This document shows positions 1 through 6,368 of a DNA stretch of 8,997 nucleotides, in pieces. Origin of the DNA: Thermoplasmata archaeon (GTDB lineage: Archaea; Thermoplasmatota; Thermoplasmata; Thermoplasmatales; Thermoplasmataceae). Numbering within the stretch: position 1 is the first letter of the stretch; every line of letters starts with the position of its first letter. The position numbers and the translations under genes are program-made. Where the stretch lies: NCBI GenBank assembly GCA_021827885.1, contig JAKAUD010000112.1, forward strand, positions 1 to 8,997. Direction: 5' to 3'. The notes under the pieces are model-generated. The model saw only the letters and a list, made by a program, of their open reading frames with translations. It searched no databases and was not told the origin of the DNA.

Positions 1-39
1 CCGTGCTACTTCCACTATTCTTTTATCAATCTCTTCCAT
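1..39 (-). CDS. 5' end of an unidentified leftward gene (partial)
   Basis: An ATG on the minus strand at 39-37 opens a frame of 13 codons that runs off the left edge, beginning MEEIDKRIVEVAR. It is supported by a perfect GGAGGT ribosome binding site at 55-50, ten bases upstream of the ATG. Thirteen residues are too few to assign a family. The gene is divergent from the cas1-like fragment on its right and lies next to an imperfect inverted repeat (75-126). This would fit a transposase gene near the end of an element that interrupted cas1, but that is inference. The alternative is that the binding site and ATG occur by chance. Confidence 0.42.
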   Translation of the reverse strand, partial: MEEIDKRIVEVAR

Positions 40-49
40 ACTTCTTCGT

Positions 50-55
50 ACCTCC
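50..55 (-). promoter_or_regulatory. Ribosome binding site GGAGGT of the left-edge gene
   Basis: Read on the minus strand, this is GGAGGT, a full match to the archaeal/bacterial Shine-Dalgarno core. It lies ten bases before the ATG at 39 and is the main reason to believe the short left-edge frame is a real gene start. Confidence 0.45.
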
Positions 56-74
56 GTTGGTTGTACAGCAGAGG

Positions 75-126
75 TATACCTTCCTGGTTACATGAGACTC
101 ATGTCTCCTGTATCAGGAAGGGTTTA
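75..126. repeat. Imperfect nested inverted repeat
   Basis: The core is ACATGAG (90-96), a single A (97), then CTCATGT (98-104), an almost perfect palindrome. Outside it, CCTTCCTG (79-86) pairs exactly with CAGGAAGG (114-121). Further out, GTATACC resembles the reverse complement of the GGGTTTAC at 120-127. The arms are separated by unequal spacers of 3 and 9 bases. The structure lies between the divergent left-edge gene and the cas1-like fragment. It could be a transposon end, an operator, or a hairpin in the leader of the leftward transcript. The sequence does not decide between these. Confidence 0.6.
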
Positions 127-153
127 CGTGTTATACACATAATTCATGACGCT

Positions 154-492
154 ATGACGGCAAAGCTTCTTATTGAGAATATAAAGGAGAATTTCAACAA
201 GCGGTATCAATTCAAAAACAAGCAATATACCTTGGATAACATCCTCTATGAAAATGTGAGGACTCTGAGCAATTACATCTCTGGAAAATCAAAGGTGTTG
301 GATTTCAATATCCCTGAAATAAGGATTGAAAGGGTAGACAATAAAGAGGTAAGGTCAAAGATAATGTCGATGGACCCTCTAAAGATAAAAGAGCTATGGA
401 TAAACAAATTTACCCTCTGGTATCAGCAAAAGAAGATTAAAGAAGGGAAAGAGATTAAAGTTTATAAGCATGTAAGGGTGAGGGCTAAATGA
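154..492 (+). pseudogene. cas1: cas1 remnant: C-terminal part of the CRISPR integrase
   Basis: The frame from the ATG at 154 encodes about 112 residues that resemble the C-terminal helical domain of Cas1, which integrates new spacers into CRISPR arrays. Recognisable stretches are LLIENIKENFNKRY, TLDNILYENVRTLSNYISGK, then DNKEVRSKIMSMDP and INKFTLWYQQKKIKEGK with a basic tail. This is recognition from memory, not a search. Full Cas1 is about 300-340 residues. The N-terminal domain and the central catalytic Glu/His/Asp-Glu region are absent, so the piece cannot be an active integrase. The frame stays open leftward to position 1, but its sequence there does not look like Cas1. No cas2, other cas gene or repeat array is visible. 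Its stop overlaps the ATG of the methyltransferase gene by four bases. The last residues (about 470-492) may not be original cas1 sequence. Confidence 0.55.
461..468 (+). promoter_or_regulatory. Candidate TATA box (TTTATAAG) of the methyltransferase gene
   Basis: TTTATAAG is preceded by a purine-rich BRE-like stretch (ATTAAAG). Its centre lies about 25 bases before the ATG at 489, so transcription would start at or next to the start codon and give a leaderless mRNA, as is common in archaea. The box lies inside the 3' end of the cas1 remnant. The same octamer occurs before the large membrane glycosyltransferase gene (4273-4280). Confidence 0.5.
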
Positions 493-1445
493 ATATATTG
501 GGCGCATATAAAAAATATAGAAAGGCCTACAAAAATCCGATATCTGTAATGTGGAATATTTTCAGGAAAGAAAAATTCATTTCTGTGGTACTTAAAGATG
601 GTAGGGAGGTGGGGTTGACTCATTTTTTTACGGTCATATATCCTATTTTTATCGAGAGTTTTCCAGAAAAGGAAAAAAGTGAAAAATTTATAGAATCTGC
701 GTTGAGAATTCAAAAACCAGATTGCGAAGACCAAAATCGCAAATTCATACAGCTTGATTATAATAATTATCATATTAAATTATATATTCCATTTAAAACT
801 GGTAACTTAGACCTTAGTTCTACAGTCGAAGTTTTCCTATTTGAAGTTTATAAATTCTTGAGACCTGAAGGTGCTATAATTATTGATATAGGTGCCAACA
901 TAGGCGATTCTGCTATATACTTTTGCCTAAATAATGCAAACCGTGTTATAGCACTTGAACCTTTTCCGTACTCCTATAATTTTGCCACCCTTAATATTAC
1001 TGCCAACAGTCTGGTCGATAAAATTCAGCTTTTGAATGCCGGATATGGTAAAGATTCAATAGTCAATGTCCAAGAAGGAGAATCCAGTGGTTTAAGCTTA
1101 TTGACAAATTATAAAAAAGGGAAAAAAATAGAAGTTTATTCGCTCAAGACAATTTTTAATAAATATGGACTTGATATCGCCAATAACATACTTCTCAAAA
1201 TAGACTGCGAGGGGTGTGAATATAATTTACTTGATGAACCCATCGAGATATTAAATAAGTTCAAGAAGATACAGATAGAATTTCATTATGGATATAAGAA
1301 TTTGGAGTCAAAGCTAAAAGAAGCAGGATTTTCTGTAAACCTCGGAATAGTCACTAGGTCAGGGGGCCAGAATCTGGCTTTGAGAGAAATGGCATTAGCC
1401 AATGATGACATGACATTTGGTTATATTTATGCTGAAAGAAATTAG
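489..1445 (+). CDS. FkbM family SAM-dependent methyltransferase
   Basis: This 318-residue protein probably transfers a methyl group from S-adenosylmethionine to a sugar hydroxyl, the usual role of FkbM-type enzymes in glycan and lipid-linked sugar clusters. Visible motifs are the SAM-binding glycine loop DIGANIGDSA (residues 133-142), the acidic end of strand 2 in ALEPFP (155-160), the FkbM signature LLKIDCEGCEY (235-245), and IEFHYG (263-268). The roughly 110 N-terminal residues lack recognised motifs and may bind the substrate. The length is normal for the extended archaeal form. The ATG at 489 overlaps the stop of the cas1 remnant (ATGA). A GGTGAGG-like site (477-483) and the TATA box at 461-468 both support this start. 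The gene looks more A+T-rich than its neighbours, which suggests separate acquisition. The family is clear, but the substrate is not. Confidence 0.9.
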   Translation: MNILGAYKKYRKAYKNPISVMWNIFRKEKFISVVLKDGREVGLTHFFTVIYPIFIESFPEKEKSEKFIESALRIQKPDCEDQNRKFIQLDYNNYHIKLYIPFKTGNLDLSSTVEVFLFEVYKFLRPEGAIIIDIGANIGDSAIYFCLNNANRVIALEPFPYSYNFATLNITANSLVDKIQLLNAGYGKDSIVNVQEGESSGLSLLTNYKKGKKIEVYSLKTIFNKYGLDIANNILLKIDCEGCEYNLLDEPIEILNKFKKIQIEFHYGYKNLESKLKEAGFSVNLGIVTRSGGQNLALREMALANDDMTFGYIYAERN

Positions 1446-1467
1446 GAATCTAACTTTGGAGGATTCC
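1445..1467 (+). terminator. Weak hairpin at the methyltransferase stop codon
   Basis: GGAATC (1445-1450) pairs with GATTCC (1462-1467) around an 11-base loop. The first arm starts on the last base of the stop codon. There is no clear T-tract after it, so a terminator role is tentative. Confidence 0.25.
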
Positions 1468-1502
1468 GAATAACCTATCAGTTTTTAGAGAGCCAGTTGA
1501 TG

Positions 1503-1946
1503 TTAGGGTAGAGAGACCAATATTCTTGTCATGAACAGCACAAGAATTATTCCCGAATAATCTAGGATTCTTGGCCCCAGTAATTTATTTCTGATTTTAC
1601 CATACGCATATATTTCTTCCCCTATCGTAGAACTGACGAGGAGGTTTGAATGATTCAGTAATGACTGAAATATGAAATTGTCACCGTAGGAGAACAAATG
1701 GATTATCTGAGGGTCTTTGATCTTTGGGAAAAAGATATAGAAAGGTAGAATCTGATACCTCGTGATCTTCACGCCATTGATAACATCCTCCCTCTTCAGT
1801 TTGCCATTATAGTTAGGATTGTAAGTACTTGCGTGGATGGAAACATCGTGCCCCCTCTGAACCATTCTCTCAGCTACGTTCTTAAGAACAGTTTCAATTC
1901 TTCCGACAACTGACCAGTAACAAATGGCTATGTAATCTATTTTCAA
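1503..1946 (-). pseudogene. GT4 glycosyltransferase, N-terminal half only
   Basis: The 147 residues match the N-terminal Rossmann domain of GT-B fold, GT4-type glycosyltransferases. MKIDYIAICYW opens strand 1, a VVG-IETV loop follows, and NVAERMVQRGHDVSIH is the usual helix and strand 2. VINGVKITRYQILPFY and IIHLFSYGDNF come next. The family needs 350-400 residues, and the donor-binding C-terminal domain with its EX7E motif is missing. The frame dissolves after about residue 128 and stops at 1503, next to the convergent methyltransferase gene. The family's GG before Ile-Glu is Gly-Arg here (one-base GGA to AGA), and Pro is usual where Ser precedes Val-Val-Gly. The start is a TTG with GGAG at 1958-1955. 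The gene is the last of the leftward block, 15 bases after the intact GT2. A short stable protein is possible, but a working enzyme is not. Confidence 0.75.
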
Positions 1947-1961
1947 GCCACAATCTCCGTT

Positions 1962-2978
1962 TCAGGTTCGTTTGATTTTCTTATATCTATCACGCATCCT
2001 CTTGTATCTTACATTATCCACGAAATGCGGAGATCGACCATAAATAACTGTGGCAATCAGTAATCTCAAATAAAACAGAGACGGTCTTGTAATTCCAATA
2101 TATAAGAATTTCAACGTCTCTGAAATGCTTGGTTTCAAATCCCTAATGCCTGCAATATATGCGCCGAATTTTGATTCTAATACATATCCTAGGAATATAT
2201 TTTTAACTCTGGTGGGTTGCATGGTTTCATATGCAATAAGCCTGCTTTCATAAAATCTTTGAGCTACATCAATCGTTCTATCGACATTCAAAATCAATGA
2301 AACATTGTTTGCAGCATTAGTTTCGGAGTCATGTATCCTGTAGAATGTCGTTCTGTTGTCGTCAAAATAAAATGGCATGCACGATTGCAATACCAAGAAA
2401 AAAATAATGCTGTCCGGAGAAGCTTTTATCTTGCCAATTAGGCTTATTGGGATCTTGTTTTTCCTGATCGCTATGCTCGACATATTAAAGTCCCCCCTAT
2501 ATCTGATAATTTTTCGGTATCCGCGAATGGGTTTCCAGTAAAATGACTTCTTAATCTGTTTGCTGTACGGTTCTATATCTTGTTCTATTATATTGGATTC
2601 CGAATCAATGATATTTACATTATTATGGTAATAAACGCAGTCATAATTCTTGAACCCTCGTGAAACCAGTTCGAGCTTATCATTTCTGAACCTGTCATCA
2701 TCCTCAAGAAAGACTACTATATCGTTGTTGCAGGCTTTTAAACCTAGCTCTAGGCTTTGTCCGATTGTCCCGTCACAATACAATTCCTTGATGTTATTCT
2801 TTGCGAGAAATAGAGAAAAATCATTGTCGTGAAAGCCGACAATGCATATTATTTCGTACATGCGGCGAGGAATAGTCTGGTTTAGAACGGATTCCAGTGC
2901 TTCCATAATGAATTCGCGTCTCTTGTAGCCCATGACCAAAACCGATATCTTTTGTTCTTGTTCCCTGGACGTTTCCAA
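1962..2978 (-). CDS. GT2 family glycosyltransferase (GT-A fold)
   Basis: This intact 338-residue protein probably adds a sugar from a nucleotide donor to a growing glycan or glycolipid on the cytoplasmic side. Visible features are KISVLVMGYKRREFIMEALESV (residues 10-31, strand 1 and the first helix), VVFLEDDDRF (88-97) with the metal-binding acidic triad at 93-95, SPDSIIFF (187-194) in the position of the acceptor/catalytic-base segment, and YRIHDSETNA (213-222), typical of GT2 C-terminal regions. The last 60 residues hold a hydrophobic stretch (about 286-313) and a very basic tail (321-338) that could hold the protein at the membrane. The chosen start is TTG at 2978, five bases after the stop of the preceding broken GT2, with GGTGGAC upstream (about 2995-2985). 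It is the only apparently functional gene of the leftward block. Donor and acceptor are unknown. Confidence 0.87.
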   Translation of the reverse strand: METSREQEQKISVLVMGYKRREFIMEALESVLNQTIPRRMYEIICIVGFHDNDFSLFLAKNNIKELYCDGTIGQSLELGLKACNNDIVVFLEDDDRFRNDKLELVSRGFKNYDCVYYHNNVNIIDSESNIIEQDIEPYSKQIKKSFYWKPIRGYRKIIRYRGDFNMSSIAIRKNKIPISLIGKIKASPDSIIFFLVLQSCMPFYFDDNRTTFYRIHDSETNAANNVSLILNVDRTIDVAQRFYESRLIAYETMQPTRVKNIFLGYVLESKFGAYIAGIRDLKPSISETLKFLYIGITRPSLFYLRLLIATVIYGRSPHFVDNVRYKRMRDRYKKIKRT

Positions 2979-2983
2979 TTATA

Positions 2984-3907
2984 TCAGTCCACCGATTCCT
3001 TTGTACTTTCAATGGTCTTCAAGGTGTCCGATGTATAAACTCTTGTTCCTTTCATAACTACCAGCCAAATCACAAACACTATAGGGGCAGAAATCGCAGC
3101 TATCAGGTCAGATAGTGAAGTACTCATTACGAGGCCTAAAGGCGGTGGTGAGTAAACTGAGCTTGCAACAGGATTTGCTTTTCCATCTTTAATCCTCGGA
3201 AAACCAAGATCATGGTGGTTCTGGAATGTTTTGGCTTTCCCGTGTACCCTTATAGCATTCTTTATATAATCAAAAACTTTCAAGCTGAGTGTGAACTGGC
3301 CGACACCGTTCTTCATTAATGGATGGAAGAGACCATTTTCTAGAGCTTTCGAAATGACCCGCATCTATTTATTCACTCCATTGCATTGGATATCCCCTAT
3401 TCTCTGCACTTCCGTCCTGTCATAAGAACTGTTTTGGTCAACAAGAGGGGTATTGAAAATTTCTATGATGTGTGTAGATTTGAGGGTATCGTCACGAGGT
3501 AGATGACCGTTTGGAAAAAATTTGTTTAGGCAGGTCGAGGTATCGTATCCGGAATTTATGGCCTCTTCAAGATGTTCAATGACGCATTCTGAGAACATAC
3601 GGGTCACATCAAAATGAAGGAGAAAATCATGATCATTTTTAAGAAAGTGGTCATATAATAGGTTGTAACGATACACGTTTCCCCCTCAAGCGCCTACTGT
3701 AAGTTTTAAAATACTGTCATTCTTAATGATTTCATTAACTATGACCCCCCTTTCAGGTTCATCACTTTGTCTCAAAATGCGATAAACATTCCAGCAGCTC
3801 AGTCCATTGTATTGCTTCTTAATTTGGTCGTAAATGCGTCTCAGATTCTCTACTTCGTTGTATGAAAATATGCCAATCAAGATTTTCCAACCATGTTTTA
3901 TTTGCAT
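2984..3907 (-). pseudogene. GT2 glycosyltransferase interrupted by two in-frame stops
   Basis: One uninterrupted phase of 307 codons runs from an ATG at 3907 to a stop at 2984, broken only by TGA at 3688-3686 (codon 74) and TAG at 3367-3365 (codon 181). The first part reads ILIGIFSYNEVENL, the typical opening of a GT2 enzyme, then NEIIKNDSILKLTVG. The second continues NVYRYNLLYDHFLKNDHDFLLHFD (codons 77-100), where GT2 proteins carry strand 3 to the DXD. Here the motif is D-V-T (100-102), so the metal site looks damaged. The third part ends with a hydrophobic segment (about 267-286) and a polar tail. Homology-like sequence on both sides of each stop shows that these are nonsense changes, not frame changes. 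CGA to TGA and CAG to TAG, both C to T, would explain them. Readthrough is less likely because two different stops are involved. Confidence 0.75.
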
Positions 3908-3931
3908 GTCCTGAGATGTATCAAAGAAGCC

Positions 3932-4126
3932 TTATCTATATTTAACGGTTTCAAGAAGACTTTCAGTGTTTGACCCAACAGATTTGGAAGAGTAGCGAAA
4001 CACATACTCCCTTGTTCTAGCACTGTATTTGTCGTAGTTGTCTAGAACATCAGCGATAGATTTTACATCTATGTTAAGAGGGATACCGCTTAATGGCATC
4101 AATGGATTGATGCTCTTTAACTTTTC
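3932..4126 (-). pseudogene. C-terminal tail of a GT4-like glycosyltransferase
   Basis: A 64-codon frame closed by TAA at 3934-3932 contains GIPLNIDVKSIADVLDNYDK (minus strand, about 4075-4015) and then SARTREYVFRYSSKSVG. This matches the usual end of GT4 enzymes, where a loop giving the 'D..SIA..L' helix is followed by 'R.YV..YS' and a last helix. Nothing upstream encodes the rest of the protein: the frame meets a stop at 4129-4127 and the divergent membrane glycosyltransferase gene lies beyond. It precedes the broken GT2 by 24 bases in the same direction, so it looks like the surviving end of the first gene of the leftward operon. No ribosome binding site is evident for its internal ATG. It is short, so the assignment is moderate. 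Confidence 0.55.
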
Positions 4127-4272
4127 TTAACAACCCCCCGCAATTGAGGGTACCAGTACACTTTAAACACAAATTAAAGCCTATGGAGACTCTAATAGAA
4201 CTTTACATTTGAAGAAAGGTAATCGCTTGAAAGGCGTAAATTTCAACGCTCTGTATACCTCTACGATTAATA

Positions 4273-4280
4273 TTTATAAG
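4273..4280 (+). promoter_or_regulatory. Candidate TATA box (TTTATAAG) of the membrane glycosyltransferase gene
   Basis: The octamer is identical to the one before the methyltransferase gene. With the usual archaeal spacing of about 26 bases from its centre, transcription would begin near 4302 and give a leader of about 8 bases before the ATG at 4311. It lies inside the longer possible frame that starts with TTG at 4209, so it argues for the shorter start. Confidence 0.5.
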
Positions 4281-4290
4281 GTTATTGGTA

Positions 4291-4306
4291 ATTCTCAATT
4301 GAGAAT
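4291..4306. promoter_or_regulatory. Perfect 16-bp palindrome at the predicted transcription start (candidate operator)
   Basis: ATTCTCAATTGAGAAT is its own reverse complement. It begins 10 bases after the TATA-like box and ends 4 bases before the ATG at 4311, covering the expected start of transcription. A dimeric repressor bound here would block initiation. The 8-base core CAATTGAG also occurs at 4140-4147. If translation really began at 4209, the palindrome would lie in coding sequence. Confidence 0.5.
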
Positions 4307-4310
4307 CAGA

Positions 4311-6242
4311 ATGAAAAATTCAAGCGCCTTTAAATTTATGTGTACTCTTAAAGGGGCCATTATTGAAAATAGATATCTAATAAGTGTAATTTTACTCGGG
4401 AGTATTCTCCGCCTTATTTACCTGGGAAGCAATCCTCCTAGTGTTTTCACTGATGAACTGCTCCCCTGGGTAGGTACATATGATTCCATGATGGGTTATG
4501 GCCCCTTCTTTGTACATCAAACTACCATACAACTAATTCAGGAATTCGTTATGGGGGAGATACCATCTTTCTTCATTCTTGGTCCAAGTACCCTTTCTGG
4601 ACGACTGCCTGGAGCCATATATGGAATACTTTTAATTTTCATTTCTTACTTGCTCGTTAAGGAGCTGTTTGGAAGGAATGTAGCACTATTGTCAGCATTT
4701 CTCCTTGCGATAAACCCTTTGGCTATCATGTCGTCTAGGGTTTTCTACCTTGATCAAGCTTCAGTTACCCTCTTTTTTGTAGTTGCAGGGAGCCTCTTCT
4801 TCTTGTGGGGAATACAGAAAAGCAGAATGGGTGTAATGGGTGGATTATATGTTGCTATATCGTGTGTCTTCTTCTCTCTGGGTATCTTTGGGTACTTTAC
4901 AAACAGATCAACCGTGAGTGCGATTGTAGCTTTCTTGATGCTGTGGATATTGGCTTTAAACATACTGCCAAACAGAATACCAAGAATTAGACTGAACCTG
5001 ATATTTTTCATACTGCCAGCCTTAATATTCTTCTTCTTCGGATATGCTGTTACGCACTACTTTTATAACGGTCCTAACCCTCTTGGGACCGCCACGTATT
5101 TTAACTGGTCGAGCTTTAATTTGCTCAACCAGGGTCTCCCCGGCTTTAAGATTTTTATTTTCCAATACGCATCTTATTTCAACCCTATCTTTCTCTTCAT
5201 CCTTGGGGGGAGTAACCCAAGCACAGGAACGCAGTTGAGCGGAGTTATGCTCTATCCTTCCATACTGTTCTTTTGGATTGGTATCTGCTATATGCTCTAT
5301 CAGATTTTCCGTAGAAAAAGCGTCTTCGCAAATATATTCTTCCTCGTATGGATTCTAGCGACTCCTGTAACCCTGGCCGCGCTGTCCCTTGCAACTGCCC
5401 CGCAGAATGAAAACGTTATCTTCTTTAGCCCCGCAGTAGAGGTAGCTGCATCCCTGGGAATAATTCGGTCTGTAAAATTTTTGGGGGGAAAAATGAGGAG
5501 GGGAGAGATAAAAGAACCTGATTCAGAGGGTATCATTACAGTCAAGGTTAGAAGGAAGGAAAGAAAAATAATGATAGTTGTTATGACCATCTTTCTTTCC
5601 TCCCTTCTTGTATTTGGATACGGTTACTTCGTTATTCATCCTGTTCAGGTGATAAATGATGCAGATTCCCAGTGGGGGGAGATGTATGGGTTCCCCCAAA
5701 TTGCTGAATTCATAACGCAAAACAAGCTTTATGACAGGCCAATATACCTTGCCCCCACGGGGCTAGGATTATACGATGACCCAGCTAACTTTCAGTATTA
5801 CTTCTATAATTTGCGCACTCCTCTTAACTTCCTGAACTTCTACTCAGGCGATAGGATAGACAATTTGACACTCGTCAATCCAGGAAATTATGCCTTTGAG
5901 AACGGTTCCCTTATTATAACAGGAAATGCTACCTTGACCATAAGGCAACTGAATGAGGACGGGTATAGTGCAGAGATTTTATTCTTTGCACTCAGGCCTA
6001 ACGGGCAACCAGCCGTAGTATTAATGGAAGTTGGTGGAATGTTAAAGTACAAAATAGCAGAGATGAAAAGGGGGCTCATTTATGAAGGAGGCAAAGTGAA
6101 TGTTCAAGAGATCAAAGAGGCCCCTAGTCCTGCTGATATCGGTAACTCTTTTTCAATTTCGGTCAATTTCACTGTTTTTAATACCCCTTTGAACACTGAA
6201 CAGATAAATTCTATTATCTTTAGATCCAGGGTCGTTCATTGA
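4311..6242 (+). CDS. PMT/ArnT-like polytopic glycosyltransferase (GT-C fold)
   Basis: This membrane enzyme probably moves a sugar from a polyprenyl-phosphate carrier to a protein or lipid on the outer face of the cytoplasmic membrane. Counting from the ATG at 4311 (643 residues), a first membrane helix (22-38) is followed by FTDEL (46-50). Its Asp48-Glu49 corresponds to the acidic pair that GT-C enzymes use for metal binding and catalysis. RLPGAIYGILLIFISYLLVK (98-117) and the AFLLAINP segment (129-136) are hallmark PMT-family stretches. At least ten membrane segments are visible, the last at 419-442, preceded by a basic cytoplasmic loop (387-418). The final 200 residues form an extracytoplasmic domain. 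The frame extends upstream to a TTG at 4209 (677 residues). I prefer 4311 because a TATA box and a palindrome lie between the two starts and the extra 34 residues carry no family features. The donor sugar and acceptor are unknown. Confidence 0.88.
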   Translation: MKNSSAFKFMCTLKGAIIENRYLISVILLGSILRLIYLGSNPPSVFTDELLPWVGTYDSMMGYGPFFVHQTTIQLIQEFVMGEIPSFFILGPSTLSGRLPGAIYGILLIFISYLLVKELFGRNVALLSAFLLAINPLAIMSSRVFYLDQASVTLFFVVAGSLFFLWGIQKSRMGVMGGLYVAISCVFFSLGIFGYFTNRSTVSAIVAFLMLWILALNILPNRIPRIRLNLIFFILPALIFFFFGYAVTHYFYNGPNPLGTATYFNWSSFNLLNQGLPGFKIFIFQYASYFNPIFLFILGGSNPSTGTQLSGVMLYPSILFFWIGICYMLYQIFRRKSVFANIFFLVWILATPVTLAALSLATAPQNENVIFFSPAVEVAASLGIIRSVKFLGGKMRRGEIKEPDSEGIITVKVRRKERKIMIVVMTIFLSSLLVFGYGYFVIHPVQVINDADSQWGEMYGFPQIAEFITQNKLYDRPIYLAPTGLGLYDDPANFQYYFYNLRTPLNFLNFYSGDRIDNLTLVNPGNYAFENGSLIITGNATLTIRQLNEDGYSAEILFFALRPNGQPAVVLMEVGGMLKYKIAEMKRGLIYEGGKVNVQEIKEAPSPADIGNSFSISVNFTVFNTPLNTEQINSIIFRSRVVH

Positions 6243-6266
6243 GATACGCCCTTCCGACTATATCTC
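6241..6266 (+). terminator. Weak hairpin at the end of the membrane glycosyltransferase gene
   Basis: GAGATA (6241-6246, starting within the TGA stop) pairs with TATCTC (6261-6266) around a 14-base loop, and a pyrimidine-rich stretch follows (about 6270-6288). The stem is short and the role uncertain. Confidence 0.25.
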
Positions 6267-6368
6267 GAGTTCTCCTTCAAGTTCTTCATGTAATTCCACA
6301 CTTTATCCGGTTTTAGAGACAGGTACAATTGATGACATGGATCTCACTAATTTAGGCAAGTTTCCGGT

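Noticed and set aside
61..153. Extension of the cas1-like frame to a TTG at 61, or leftward to the edge
   Set aside because: The frame is open but the encoded residues show no Cas1-like pattern and run across the inverted repeat, so this is probably non-coding sequence without a chance stop.
462..773. Minus-strand open frame of about 100 codons
   Set aside because: It lies opposite the cas1 remnant and the FkbM gene, has a low-complexity Phe/Ile-rich translation and has no family features.
4754..5720. Several open frames of 60-100 codons on both strands
   Set aside because: All lie inside the PMT-like gene in other phases, and their translations show no recognisable domain or ribosome binding site.
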